7,955 bases of DNA from Pseudomonadota bacterium (GCA_023419055.1 JAEZYO010000740.1:1-7955), one strand, 5' to 3'; counted from the stretch's first letter, positions 1 through 6,829 are shown. Made by a program: numbers and translations. Notes: a model not told the origin generated them from the sequence alone.

Positions 1-420
1 TACTGGGAGCGCTCGGACCTCACGGCTGAGCGCTTCTTGCCCGATCCGTTCACGCCGGGCGGACGCGTCTACCGCTCGGGGGACCTGGTGCGAAGGCTCT
101 CGAGCGGCGAGCTCGATTACCTCGGCCGAATCGACCAGCAGGTCAAGGTGCGAGGGTTCCGGATCGAGACCGCGGAGGTGGAGTCGGCGCTCCGCCGGAG
201 CGGGCTCGTCCGCGACATCAGCGTCCTCGCGGCCAAGAAGGGCGGGGCCGAGACGGTCCTCGTCGCGTACGTCGTGAGCGACAGCTCCTCGCACGAGCTG
301 CGCTCGGCCGCGCGCGCGATGTTGCCCGAGTACATGGTGCCCGCGCTGTTCGTGCCGCTGCCAGCGATCCCGATGACGGGCAACGGCAAGGTCGACCGCC
401 GCGCCTTGCCCGATCCATGG
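1..420 (+). other. Adenylation (A) domain, C-terminal fragment
   Basis: This is the end of an NRPS adenylation domain, which makes an aminoacyl-AMP and loads it on the next carrier. The first visible residues (YWERSDLTAERF) match the stretch just after core motif A6. A7 is YRSGDL (70-87), A8 is GRIDQQVKVRGFRIE (124-168), A9 is LPEYMVP (322-342) and A10 is NGKVDR (382-399), with the catalytic lysine at 388-390. All are intact, so the domain is probably active. The residues that set substrate choice (between A3 and A6) lie upstream of the window, so the amino acid cannot be predicted here. Confidence 0.95.
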
Positions 421-3400
421 GCTCACGCCGCCGCGCGCGCGGAGGGCGCCGACTTCGTCGCGCCCAAGGGGCGCTACGAGGAAGCCGTGGCGAGCGCGTT
501 CGCGGAGGTGCTGCGCCGCCCGAGCGTGTCGGCGACCTGTCACTTCTTCGACGAAGGTGGCTCGTCGCTCGAGGCGGTGCTGGTGGCTCAGCGCGTGAGC
601 GCGCTGCTCTCCATCGACGTCCCCGTCATCAAGCTCTTCGAGCACACGACCGTCGACGCCTTGGCCGCTTACCTGGAGCGCGAGCAAACCGTCCAGCAGA
701 GCATCGTCCCCGTGCAGCGCCCCGCGGCGCAGGCATCGACGGACGAGGCGGTCGCGGTGATCGGGATGGTGGGACGCTTCCCCGGCGCGGAGAGCGTGAC
801 CGAGCTCTGGCGCGCGCTCGTCGAGGGGCGCGAGACGATCACGCGCTTTCGGCCCGACGAGCTCGACCCGGCGCTCGACCCCGACATCGTGCAGAGGCCC
901 GAATACGTGCCCGCGCGTGGGGTGCTCCGAGATCCGGCGGCCTTCGACGCGGGGTTCTTCGGCATCCCGCCTCGAGAGGCGGAGGTGATGGATCCTCAGC
1001 AGCGCGTGGCGCTCGAGCTCGCGTGGGAGGCGCTCGAGTCGGCCGGTTACGACCCCGCGCGTTACAAGGGCGCGATCGGCGTCTACGCCGGCGAGTACAA
1101 CGTCAGCTACTACACCGAGCACGTGCTCACGCGGCCGGACGTGGTGGAGAGCGTCGGCGCCTTCCAGGCCATGCTCGGCAACGAGAAGGACTTCATCGCG
1201 TCGCGCATTGCCTACAAGCTCGACTTGAAGGGGCCTGCGGTCGCGGTGCACACGGGGTGTTCGACCTCGCTCGTCGCGATCACGGACGCCTTTCATGCCT
1301 TGCGGGCCCGCCGCTGCGACATGGTGCTCGCCGGCGGCGTCGCCATCACGTGCCCGCCGGCCAGCGGCTACCTCTACCAGGAAGGCGGGATGCTCTCGCC
1401 GGACGGCAGCACGCGGACCTTCGACAGCGACGCGAACGGTACCGTCTTCAGCGACGGCGGCGCGTTCGTCGTGCTGAAGCGGCTCTCGGACGCGCTCCGC
1501 GACGGCGATCGCGTGTACGCGGTGCTGCGCGGCGCCGCCACGAACAACGACGGCGCGGGCAAGATGAGCTTTACGGCTCCGAGCGCCGCGGGCCAGGCCG
1601 ACGTGATCGAGCGAGCGCTCGCGGTCGCGGGGGTCGACCCGGCGACGATCGGCTACGTGGAGGCCCACGGCACGGGCACTCCTCTCGGCGATCCGATCGA
1701 AATCGAAGGGCTCACCCGCGCCTTCCGTCGTTTCACCGACCAGCGCGCCTTCTGCGGCGTCGGCTCGGTGAAATCGAACGTCGGGCACCTGGTCGCGGCA
1801 GCCGGTGTCACGGGCCTGATCAAGGCCGTGCTGTCGGTGCAGAGCGGCGTCATCCCGCCGACTCTCCATTTCAAGAAGGCGAACCCGAAGCTCGAGCTCG
1901 ATCGCTCGCCCTTCTACGTCGTCAACAAGCTGACGAGCTACCCCGAGGCGCTCTCGCCCCGCCGCGCGGGCGTGAGCTCGTTCGGGGTGGGAGGGACCAA
2001 CGCGCACGTGATCGTGGAGGAGCCGCCGTGCGACGTCACCCTGCGAGAGTCGAGGCGCCGCTCCCAGCTCTTCTTGCTCTCGGCGCGGAGCGACCCGGCG
2101 CTCGCAGCCCTGGCGAAGAACATCGGGCGCGATGTCTCCGCGCTCGGAGCGGTGGAGCTGGCGGACGCGGCGTACACGCTCGCCGTGGGGCGGCGCGCCT
2201 TCCCGAAGCGCTGCTTCGTCGTCGGTGATACCGGGAAGAGCGTCGCGGCTTCGCTCGAGAAGGCGACGCCGTCGCCGCTCTTCATGAACCGCCCCTCGAT
2301 CGGGTTCGCGTTCTCGGGCCAGGGTTCGCAGTACCTCGCGATGGGCCGAAGGCTCGCGGCGAGCGAGCCGGTGTTCGAGGCTGCGCTCGAGCGCTGCATC
2401 GAGATCCTGAACAGCGGCGCTCGCGGCCCGGGCGGACCGCTCGACTGCGATCTCCGGCCGGTGCTCGATCCCGCCGAGTCACAGCGCCGGCGGGGCGAGG
2501 AGCTGCTGCTCGAAACCGCCTACACTCAGCCCGCGCTCTTCGCCGTCGAGTTCGCGCTCGCCGAGCTCTGGCAGAGCCTCGGCGTCCTACCCGACGTCGT
2601 GCTCGGTCACAGCATCGGCGAAATAACGGCTGCCTGCGTCGCCGGTGTCTTCTCCCTCGAAGACGCGCTCCGCGTCGTCCTGTTCCGCGGCCGCGTGATG
2701 CAGGCCGCCCCGCGCGGCGTGATGTTGAGCGTGCGCGCTCCGGCGGACGAGGTCATGGGCGAGCTCGGATCCGAGCTCGGGCTCGCGGCGGTGAACGCTC
2801 CACGCGCGTGCGTCGTCGCGGGGCCAGAGGCGGCGATCGCCGACTTCGAGGCGAAGCTCGCCGCTCGCGGCATTGCGACCTCGCGGCTCAGGACCTCGCA
2901 CGCCTTCCATTCACCGATGATGGACGGCGCCATCGAGCCCTTCCTCGAAATCGTGCGCGGCGTGAAGCTCTCTCCACCGCGCATCCCGATCATCTCCACC
3001 GTGACCGGTCGCGAGCTCGCCGCGACGGACGCCACCGATCCGGGCTACTGGGCGCGTCACCTGCGCGAGACCGTGCGCTTCGCCGACGCGGCAGAGCGCG
3101 CTCTCGGTGACTCCGCAGAGCAGCGCCTGCTCATCGAGATCGGGCCGCGAACCGTGCTGAGCATGCTCGCCAGGCAGAGCGTGCCGAGCCGCGCGCAGGC
3201 CGTGCTCGCGTCGCTGGACGTGGGCACCGTGGATCCCGCGAGCGATCCCGATGAAGAGAGCGTGTTCCTGAAGGCGCTCGGACAAGCCTGGGCGCTCGGC
3301 GCGCCGGTCGACGTGGAAGCCCTGTACCAAGGCGACGAGCGGCGCCGCCTTCCGCTCGCGACCTATCCCTTCGAGCGAGAGCGCTACTGGATCGAGCCTG

Positions 3401-4122
3401 GGCGGCGCGCCGTTTCTCGCCCGGCGGCCTCCGCGGAGCCGGCGCCTCAGGCTCGCCTGATCTCGATCGAGCGAGCTCTGCCGTCGCGCGCCGAGCGGAT
3501 CGAAGCCGCCGTGCGTGAAGCGCTGGAGCAGGCGTCGGGCTTGCCGCTCGAGAGCGCAGGTCGAGACGCGAACTTCGTCGAGCTCGGGCTCGATTCGCTC
3601 GTCCTCACGCAGTGCGCGCAGCTGGTCTCGAAGCGCCTCGGCGCGGCGGTGACGTTCAGGCAGCTCTCGGAGGATCACAGCTCCATCGGGAAGCTGGTGT
3701 CGCACCTCGAAGCGGTGCTGCCGGCGGATGCGTTCGCCGAACCGCAAGCACGGCCGGACAAGAGCTCGGAGACGAGCGGCGTCAGCCGCGCGCCGGTTCA
3801 GGCCGGCAAGCTCGAGGTCACACCCGAAGCGCTCGAGCTCGTCACGGAGCAGCTGGCCTTGATGTCGAACCAGATCGAGCGCTTGCGCGAGCTGCTCGGC
3901 GTGAGCGCGCGCTCGGCGAGCCCCGGCGCGGAAGTCGCGCGGCTATCGCAGCGCGGCGCGCCAGAGAGCGTGGTGCCCGCGCTGCGCCAGATCCGCTCCG
4001 AGCTCGATCCCGGCGCGCCACCCGTCCCCGGAGCGCGGCTCGGCCGTGATCGTGAGGGCAACCCGGCGTGGTTCGTGCCGCACCCGGACAACCCGAACAA
4101 GTACAAGAAGCTCACCGGCTGA
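1..4122 (+). CDS. Hybrid NRPS-PKS, 3' part: A(partial)-PCP-KS-AT-ACP-tail (5' truncated)
   Basis: This is a modular assembly-line enzyme that activates an amino acid, holds it on a carrier protein, and extends it with a malonate unit. The frame is open from base 1, so the start lies outside the window; 1373 residues are visible (numbered here from base 1). In order: end of an adenylation domain (1-140), peptidyl carrier (about 155-225), ketosynthase (about 248-677), acyltransferase plus linker (about 767-1131), acyl carrier (about 1160-1240), a short coiled coil (about 1275-1300) and a conserved tail (about 1347-1373). No reductive domain fits between the acyltransferase linker and the carrier (about 30 residues). 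No thioesterase, condensation or reductase domain follows. The stop TGA is 4 bases from the stop of the convergent lipoprotein gene, so no downstream partner is encoded here. The family call is firm from several motifs per domain; the product is unknown. Confidence 0.97.
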   Translation, partial: YWERSDLTAERFLPDPFTPGGRVYRSGDLVRRLSSGELDYLGRIDQQVKVRGFRIETAEVESALRRSGLVRDISVLAAKKGGAETVLVAYVVSDSSSHELRSAARAMLPEYMVPALFVPLPAIPMTGNGKVDRRALPDPWAHAAARAEGADFVAPKGRYEEAVASAFAEVLRRPSVSATCHFFDEGGSSLEAVLVAQRVSALLSIDVPVIKLFEHTTVDALAAYLEREQTVQQSIVPVQRPAAQASTDEAVAVIGMVGRFPGAESVTELWRALVEGRETITRFRPDELDPALDPDIVQRPEYVPARGVLRDPAAFDAGFFGIPPREAEVMDPQQRVALELAWEALESAGYDPARYKGAIGVYAGEYNVSYYTEHVLTRPDVVESVGAFQAMLGNEKDFIASRIAYKLDLKGPAVAVHTGCSTSLVAITDAFHALRARRCDMVLAGGVAITCPPASGYLYQEGGMLSPDGSTRTFDSDANGTVFSDGGAFVVLKRLSDALRDGDRVYAVLRGAATNNDGAGKMSFTAPSAAGQADVIERALAVAGVDPATIGYVEAHGTGTPLGDPIEIEGLTRAFRRFTDQRAFCGVGSVKSNVGHLVAAAGVTGLIKAVLSVQSGVIPPTLHFKKANPKLELDRSPFYVVNKLTSYPEALSPRRAGVSSFGVGGTNAHVIVEEPPCDVTLRESRRRSQLFLLSARSDPALAALAKNIGRDVSALGAVELADAAYTLAVGRRAFPKRCFVVGDTGKSVAASLEKATPSPLFMNRPSIGFAFSGQGSQYLAMGRRLAASEPVFEAALERCIEILNSGARGPGGPLDCDLRPVLDPAESQRRRGEELLLETAYTQPALFAVEFALAELWQSLGVLPDVVLGHSIGEITAACVAGVFSLEDALRVVLFRGRVMQAAPRGVMLSVRAPADEVMGELGSELGLAAVNAPRACVVAGPEAAIADFEAKLAARGIATSRLRTSHAFHSPMMDGAIEPFLEIVRGVKLSPPRIPIISTVTGRELAATDATDPGYWARHLRETVRFADAAERALGDSAEQRLLIEIGPRTVLSMLARQSVPSRAQAVLASLDVGTVDPASDPDEESVFLKALGQAWALGAPVDVEALYQGDERRRLPLATYPFERERYWIEPGRRAVSRPAASAEPAPQARLISIERALPSRAERIEAAVREALEQASGLPLESAGRDANFVELGLDSLVLTQCAQLVSKRLGAAVTFRQLSEDHSSIGKLVSHLEAVLPADAFAEPQARPDKSSETSGVSRAPVQAGKLEVTPEALELVTEQLALMSNQIERLRELLGVSARSASPGAEVARLSQRGAPESVVPALRQIRSELDPGAPPVPGARLGRDREGNPAWFVPHPDNPNKYKKLTG
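460..675 (+). other. Peptidyl carrier protein (PCP) domain
   Basis: This thiolation domain carries the aminoacyl or peptidyl group on a phosphopantetheine arm. The core motif is FFDEGGSSLEAV, and the serine expected to be modified is residue 189 (565-567). The motif is close to the usual FFxLGGxSL, with Glu where Leu is common before the two glycines. It sits between the A domain and the KS, so it donates its chain to a ketosynthase rather than to a condensation domain. Domain edges are approximate. Confidence 0.93.
742..2028 (+). other. Ketosynthase (KS) domain at the NRPS-to-PKS junction
   Basis: The KS takes the chain from the upstream PCP and joins it to malonyl-ACP by decarboxylative Claisen condensation. 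It starts at AVAVIGMVGRFPGA. The active cysteine is residue 420 (1258-1260) in VHTGCSTSL. The two histidines are residue 556 in EAHGTGTPLGDP (1666-1668) and residue 596 in KSNVGHLVAAAG (1786-1788). The domain ends near SSFGVGGTNAHVIVEE. The Cys-His-His triad is complete. The stretch VESVGAFQAMLGNEKDF upstream of the cysteine is, from memory, typical of the KS clade that accepts chains from NRPS carriers in hybrid systems; a tree would confirm this. Confidence 0.95.
2299..3396 (+). other. Acyltransferase (AT) domain, malonyl-CoA type, with post-AT linker
   Basis: This is a cis AT that loads the extender unit onto the ACP. It opens with IGFAFSGQGSQYLAMG. The nucleophile serine is residue 871 in GHSIGE (2611-2613). 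The conserved arginine is in FRGRVMQ (2683-2703). The specificity motif HAFH is at 2899-2910; its last His is the catalytic one. HAFH is the established signature of malonyl-CoA use (methylmalonyl types usually show YASH). The linker after the AT ends in ATYPFERERYWIE, the usual end of this region. The AT looks complete and active. Confidence 0.94.
3481..3720 (+). other. Acyl carrier protein (ACP) domain
   Basis: This carrier holds the malonyl extender and then the extended chain. The core motif is ELGLDSLVLTQ, with the phosphopantetheine serine at residue 1199 (3595-3597). GLDSL is the PKS-type form, unlike the GGSSL of the PCP upstream. It follows the post-AT linker directly, so the module is a minimal KS-AT-ACP set that should leave the beta-ketone unreduced unless an enzyme acts in trans. 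Confidence 0.94.
3820..4119 (+). other. C-terminal coiled coil and conserved linker-type tail
   Basis: After the ACP comes a Pro/Ser-rich spacer, then an amphipathic helix (TPEALELVTEQLALMSNQIE and on to ERLRELLG, 3820-3900) with Leu/Val/Met/Ile at heptad-like spacing. A second spacer leads to the tail LGRDREGNPAWFVP, ending in NKYKKLTG. From memory, an LMSxQ helix plus an LGxDxxGNPAWFxPDPxxPxKY block is common after PKS carriers in hybrid systems, where it normally leads into an aminotransferase or condensation domain in the same chain. Here the protein stops right after it. It may dock to a partner subunit; that role is inferred. Confidence 0.7.
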
Positions 4123-4126
4123 GCGC

Positions 4127-5635
4127 CTACTTCGGCGGAGGAATCGGTGGATCGTCGTCGTCCTGGATGCAGGACGAGAGATCGAACAGCATGAACGCGA
4201 CTGCCTTCTCCTCCGCGGAAAGGTCGCGATCTTCGCAGCCGAGCGGGAACGGTTCACCCGGTACGTCGGCTCCGGTCGAAGAGACGTGCAGGTCGGTGAA
4301 CACGGCGCGCCCGCATTTCTCTTCTTCCGGCACCGTGAGCGGGGTGTTGAACGACAGGTATTGAATCGCGTCGGGCGTGCCGTTCGCGTTGGTGTTGGTG
4401 GTCGTGATCCATTGCCGCGCGTACATCGGGTTTACGGCCTGGATGTTGTCGCGCGGCGAGTTGATGGAAATCTCGCCCAGCGTGGTGGACGCGCCGACGT
4501 TGAAGAGCCAGTCCGCGAGCGCCTCCCCCTTCGGGAAGCTCGTGTCGATGATCCCCGGTGCTGGGTCGTCCGGCTCGATGCGATCCTGCCAGGTGCCGAC
4601 GTCCGGCACCGGATCGGGGCCCTGCGAGAACCAGATGTGGTGCCAGTGGGACGCCATGACTCGCCCGCCGATCGAGGCGTATCCATAGAGCGCCTCGCGC
4701 GAAGTCATCGGTTTCTCCTGCTCGATGGTGCGGCCTTCGCACGACAAGAGGACCATGTCGTAGCGGGCGAGCGCCTCGGGGCTGCTCCAGAGCTCGGTCG
4801 AACGCGTGAGGGTCGCGCCCGCGTTGAGCGAGACGTCGAAGGCCTTGGTCGCGGTGTCGCCGGCTTCGCTGTCGCTGCCGCTGAAGAGGTGGATTCTGCC
4901 GGTTCCGGCCTCGGTCGTGAATTCGCCGTCGTCGATCCCGAGGCGGCGGGGCAGGCACTCGAGCGAATCGGCGCCTCCGGTCGTGATGGCGATGAGCGGG
5001 ATTTCTCCTTCGCTTTGATTGCGCGGGAGTCGCGTGAGCTCCTTGTCGGTGAGCGCGTTTTCGCTGCAGGCCGCGACGTTCGGGAGCTTGACCTGCCGGC
5101 GCCACTTGCCAACTTGAATCACGAGCGGCACGTCGGCACCGACCGGCACATCCGTGAGGACGAAGCGGCCCTGGGTGTCCGTGAGCGTGGAGACGACCGG
5201 GTTGGTGACTGCTGCTGCACACCGATCGCAGCTGGCCCCGGCGGGGAGCGGCGGCACCTGCGCGTTCGGCACATAAACCACCGCGTTGTAGAGGGGGAGC
5301 TTCCCCGCCGGGTCGTAGACGGTACCCGTGACGGTCGTCGCCACCCCGGTCGCGCACGGAGGCGCGCTGCAGGCGCCGCGCGTGCACGTGGTTTGACGGC
5401 ACTCGAGGTTCACGCAACCAGGCGCGATTCCGCCATCGACGTCGATCTGCACCGAACCCGCGCTGCCGCCCGATGCTGGAGTGCTTCCAGAACCTGCGCT
5501 GCCCGCGGCCGCGTCCACCCCCGCCGAGCCGGCGGAGCCCGAAGAACCTCCGACTCCCGGAGCGGCGGGATCGGCCTGGCTACAGGCAGAAAAAAGGCAC
5601 ACTACGACACACCACGGGACCCAGCGCGAAGTCAT
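4127..5635 (-). CDS. Secreted lipoprotein with carboxypeptidase-regulatory-like and ThuA/GATase-like domains
   Basis: This is a 502-residue predicted outer-envelope lipoprotein of unknown function. I chose the ATG at 5633-5635 because AAGGAAG lies 5 bases upstream and the product then begins with a lipoprotein signal (MTSRWVPWCVVVCLFSAC; lipid Cys18, next residue Ser, which favours the outer membrane). Residues 19-68 are a low-complexity Gly/Ser/Ala linker. Residues 74-94 hold five cysteines at exact five-residue spacing. Residues 99-190 look like a carboxypeptidase-regulatory-like beta domain (VTGTVYDPAGKLPLYNAVVY, TDTQGRFVLTDVP). Residues 212-489 look alpha/beta: strands LIAITTGG and DMVLLSCEG, then GGRVMASHWHHIWF, recalling ThuA or glutamine amidotransferase folds, then CGRAVFTDLHVSS and EEKAVAFMLFDLSSC. 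The C terminus is acidic and proline-rich. I recall similar proteins as common in Polyangiales, some with misleading enzyme names. It converges on the NRPS-PKS gene and probably is not part of that pathway. Confidence 0.9.
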   Translation of the reverse strand: MTSRWVPWCVVVCLFSACSQADPAAPGVGGSSGSAGSAGVDAAAGSAGSGSTPASGGSAGSVQIDVDGGIAPGCVNLECRQTTCTRGACSAPPCATGVATTVTGTVYDPAGKLPLYNAVVYVPNAQVPPLPAGASCDRCAAAVTNPVVSTLTDTQGRFVLTDVPVGADVPLVIQVGKWRRQVKLPNVAACSENALTDKELTRLPRNQSEGEIPLIAITTGGADSLECLPRRLGIDDGEFTTEAGTGRIHLFSGSDSEAGDTATKAFDVSLNAGATLTRSTELWSSPEALARYDMVLLSCEGRTIEQEKPMTSREALYGYASIGGRVMASHWHHIWFSQGPDPVPDVGTWQDRIEPDDPAPGIIDTSFPKGEALADWLFNVGASTTLGEISINSPRDNIQAVNPMYARQWITTTNTNANGTPDAIQYLSFNTPLTVPEEEKCGRAVFTDLHVSSTGADVPGEPFPLGCEDRDLSAEEKAVAFMLFDLSSCIQDDDDPPIPPPK

Positions 5636-5640
5636 CGGGG

Positions 5641-5647
5641 CTTCCTT
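5641..5647 (-). promoter_or_regulatory. Ribosome binding site for the 4127-5635 lipoprotein gene
   Basis: Read on the minus strand, AAGGAAG sits 5 bases before the ATG at 5635. It decides the start: the frame stays open upstream to an ATG at 5725, but the extra 30 residues would bury the lipoprotein signal inside the protein. Confidence 0.75.
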
Positions 5648-5734
5648 CGGAGAGCCGAGGGAGGGCTCGCCGAGGGCTAAGTGCTCCGTGGTCGTGCAGA
5701 GAAACCAACTTTCGATCGGACGCACGCCCGCGCG

Positions 5735-5752
5735 CGGATCTTTTTTGATCCG
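5735..5752. promoter_or_regulatory. Perfect dyad CGGATC-T6-GATCCG (operator or terminator candidate)
   Basis: A 6-base inverted repeat flanks a run of six T on the plus strand (A6 on the minus strand). It lies 57 bases past the stop of the TPR/PEGA gene and about 100 bases before the lipoprotein start. As minus-strand RNA it would be a short stem with an A6 loop and no U-tract after it, so it is a poor intrinsic terminator. A protein-binding operator is equally possible. An A/T run of six is rare in the non-coding DNA of this window. Confidence 0.4.
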
Positions 5753-5809
5753 GCACCGAGCGTCCCGACACTTGATAGCGCGGAGTGATCGCGCTCGTTC
5801 GTCGCGAGC

Positions 5810-6829
5810 TTAGAAGCTGCCTCTGACGCCAGCAGAGCCGAGGCCGAGGAACGGCTCGACCCGCGCTTGCTGGGGCTGCTCCTGCTTCTTGTTGCTGAGC
5901 ACGAACAGCGTCACTCCGGTCCCGAGCCCAACGCCGCCGACGATGAAGCTGACGAGCGAGAGCGTCTTCGCCGTGTCGCCCTTCTCGCCGAAGTCTTTGC
6001 GATCCTCGGCTTGGTCGGAGGTGAGCTCGCAGGGGAAGCTCGGGCAAAGGTCGTTGCCGTCGTCGTAGTTCTTTTTCGCCGAGAGCGCGAAGAACGTCCC
6101 CGCTCCGACCCCGACTACGCTCACGCCGAGGGCGATGTACGAGCCGATCCTGAGACCGTTACCGCGAGGTGCGTCCGCGGTGCTGAGCGTCGCGCTCTCC
6201 GGACGAGGCCCTGCCGTGGTGCTCGCGGCGTCCTCGAGCTCGAAGACGTAGCTCTGGTGCTGCTTCGGCGAGAGCTCGACCTCCCAGACCGTTTCCTTTT
6301 TACCCGGGAGGCGAGCGGTGATGCGGTGGCGCCCGGGGTGAAGGCCGATCACCGTGCTCGAGTCGAGCGGCCCGTAGCTGTTCTGGATGACGTTACCCGT
6401 CGCGGGGAAGCGCTCGTCGAGCAGTTGGGCCCCAGGCGGGTCGGAGCTCAGCGTCAGGCGCACCACGCCGGACGCGAGCGTCGTGAGATCGCGCTCGACC
6501 TGCGCCTTCTCGTCCGGGTCGAGCTGGCCGCCGCCCTCGGCGAGGTACTTCTCGAAAGCCTCGATAGCCTCGCCGTCCCGCTCGAGCTTCATCGCGGCGA
6601 TGCCGAGGTTGCCGAGGATTTTCCACGAGGGGGCAGCCGCGTAGGCGGCCTTGAACTCGCGATAAGCTTCTTCGTACCGCGGCCCGTCCGGGTCCTGGAG
6701 CAGGTTCACGCCGGCGTTGAAGTGGGCGCGAGCCTCGTCGTTGATGGGCACGTCGGCGGCGTGGGCTCGGGGAGCGAGCGTGGCGAGCAAGGTGGCGAGA
6801 AGTAAGCTTTTGCCGCGAGTTCGGATCAT
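5810..6829 (-). CDS. Exported TPR/PEGA-like protein with two C-terminal membrane segments
   Basis: This is a 339-residue envelope protein of unknown role. I chose the ATG at 6827-6829: GGAG lies 9 bases upstream and the product then starts with a clean Sec signal (MIRTRGKSLLLATLLATLAP, then RAHA, with cleavage likely at AHA/AD near residue 25). Residues 30-105 form a TPR-like helical region (ARAHFNAGVNLL, YEEAYREFKAAYAAAPSWK, GEAIEAFEKYLAEGG). Residues 121-199 look like a PEGA-type beta domain (VVRLTLSSDPPGAQLLDE, IGLHPGRHRITARLPG). A linker leads to two Gly-rich membrane segments (about 228-250 and 288-311) around a polar loop with Cys262 and Cys267. The C terminus ends in Phe. This order is, from memory, frequent in myxobacterial genomes. 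It diverges from the beta-helix gene at 7021. The domain family is fairly sure; partners and function are not visible. Confidence 0.9.
   Translation of the reverse strand: MIRTRGKSLLLATLLATLAPRAHAADVPINDEARAHFNAGVNLLQDPDGPRYEEAYREFKAAYAAAPSWKILGNLGIAAMKLERDGEAIEAFEKYLAEGGGQLDPDEKAQVERDLTTLASGVVRLTLSSDPPGAQLLDERFPATGNVIQNSYGPLDSSTVIGLHPGRHRITARLPGKKETVWEVELSPKQHQSYVFELEDAASTTAGPRPESATLSTADAPRGNGLRIGSYIALGVSVVGVGAGTFFALSAKKNYDDGNDLCPSFPCELTSDQAEDRKDFGEKGDTAKTLSLVSFIVGGVGLGTGVTLFVLSNKKQEQPQQARVEPFLGLGSAGVRGSF

Larger units (their letters stand above)
5636..5809. promoter_or_regulatory. Intergenic spacer between two co-directional minus-strand genes
   Basis: These 174 bases separate the stop of the TPR/PEGA gene from the start of the lipoprotein gene. 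The gap is long for tightly coupled genes, so the lipoprotein gene may have its own promoter here. I see no convincing -35/-10 pair. It contains the dyad at 5735-5752 and, nearer the lipoprotein start, a small GAGCC/GGCTC inverted repeat (about 5653-5669). No small ORF in it looks real. Confidence 0.55.

Noticed and set aside
37..39. TTG at 37 as the start of the NRPS-PKS gene
   Set aside because: The frame is open to base 1 and the first residues (YWERSDLTAERF) are standard adenylation-domain sequence, so the gene is cut by the window edge.
1249..1272. KS motif HTGCSTSL as a degenerate or inactive ketosynthase
   Set aside because: It differs from the textbook TACSSSL, but the cysteine and both histidines are present, and Gly/Thr at these places occurs in working KS domains of hybrid systems.
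417..2228. 603-residue plus-strand reading frame inside the NRPS-PKS gene
   Set aside because: It is an out-of-frame shadow: Arg/Gly/Ala-rich translation with no domain motif, fully inside the KS-coding region whose own frame has all catalytic motifs.
4110..4124. GCTCA-CCGGC-TGAGC stem-loop over the NRPS-PKS stop codon as a terminator
   Set aside because: Only 5 base pairs, no following T-run, and within coding sequence; chance formation is likely in DNA of this composition.
4046..5680. 544-residue plus-strand reading frame opposite the lipoprotein gene
   Set aside because: It is antisense to a gene with a good ribosome site, lipoprotein signal and domain structure. Its translation is Arg-rich with no recognisable motif, as expected of shadows in GC-rich DNA.
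5636..5725. Upstream ATG at 5725 for the lipoprotein gene
   Set aside because: It adds 30 residues ahead of the lipoprotein signal and runs through the ribosome site before the ATG at 5635.
5867..6805. 312-residue plus-strand reading frame opposite the TPR/PEGA gene
   Set aside because: Antisense shadow, rich in Arg/Val/Glu, without domain signals; the minus strand has the signal peptide, TPR and membrane segments.
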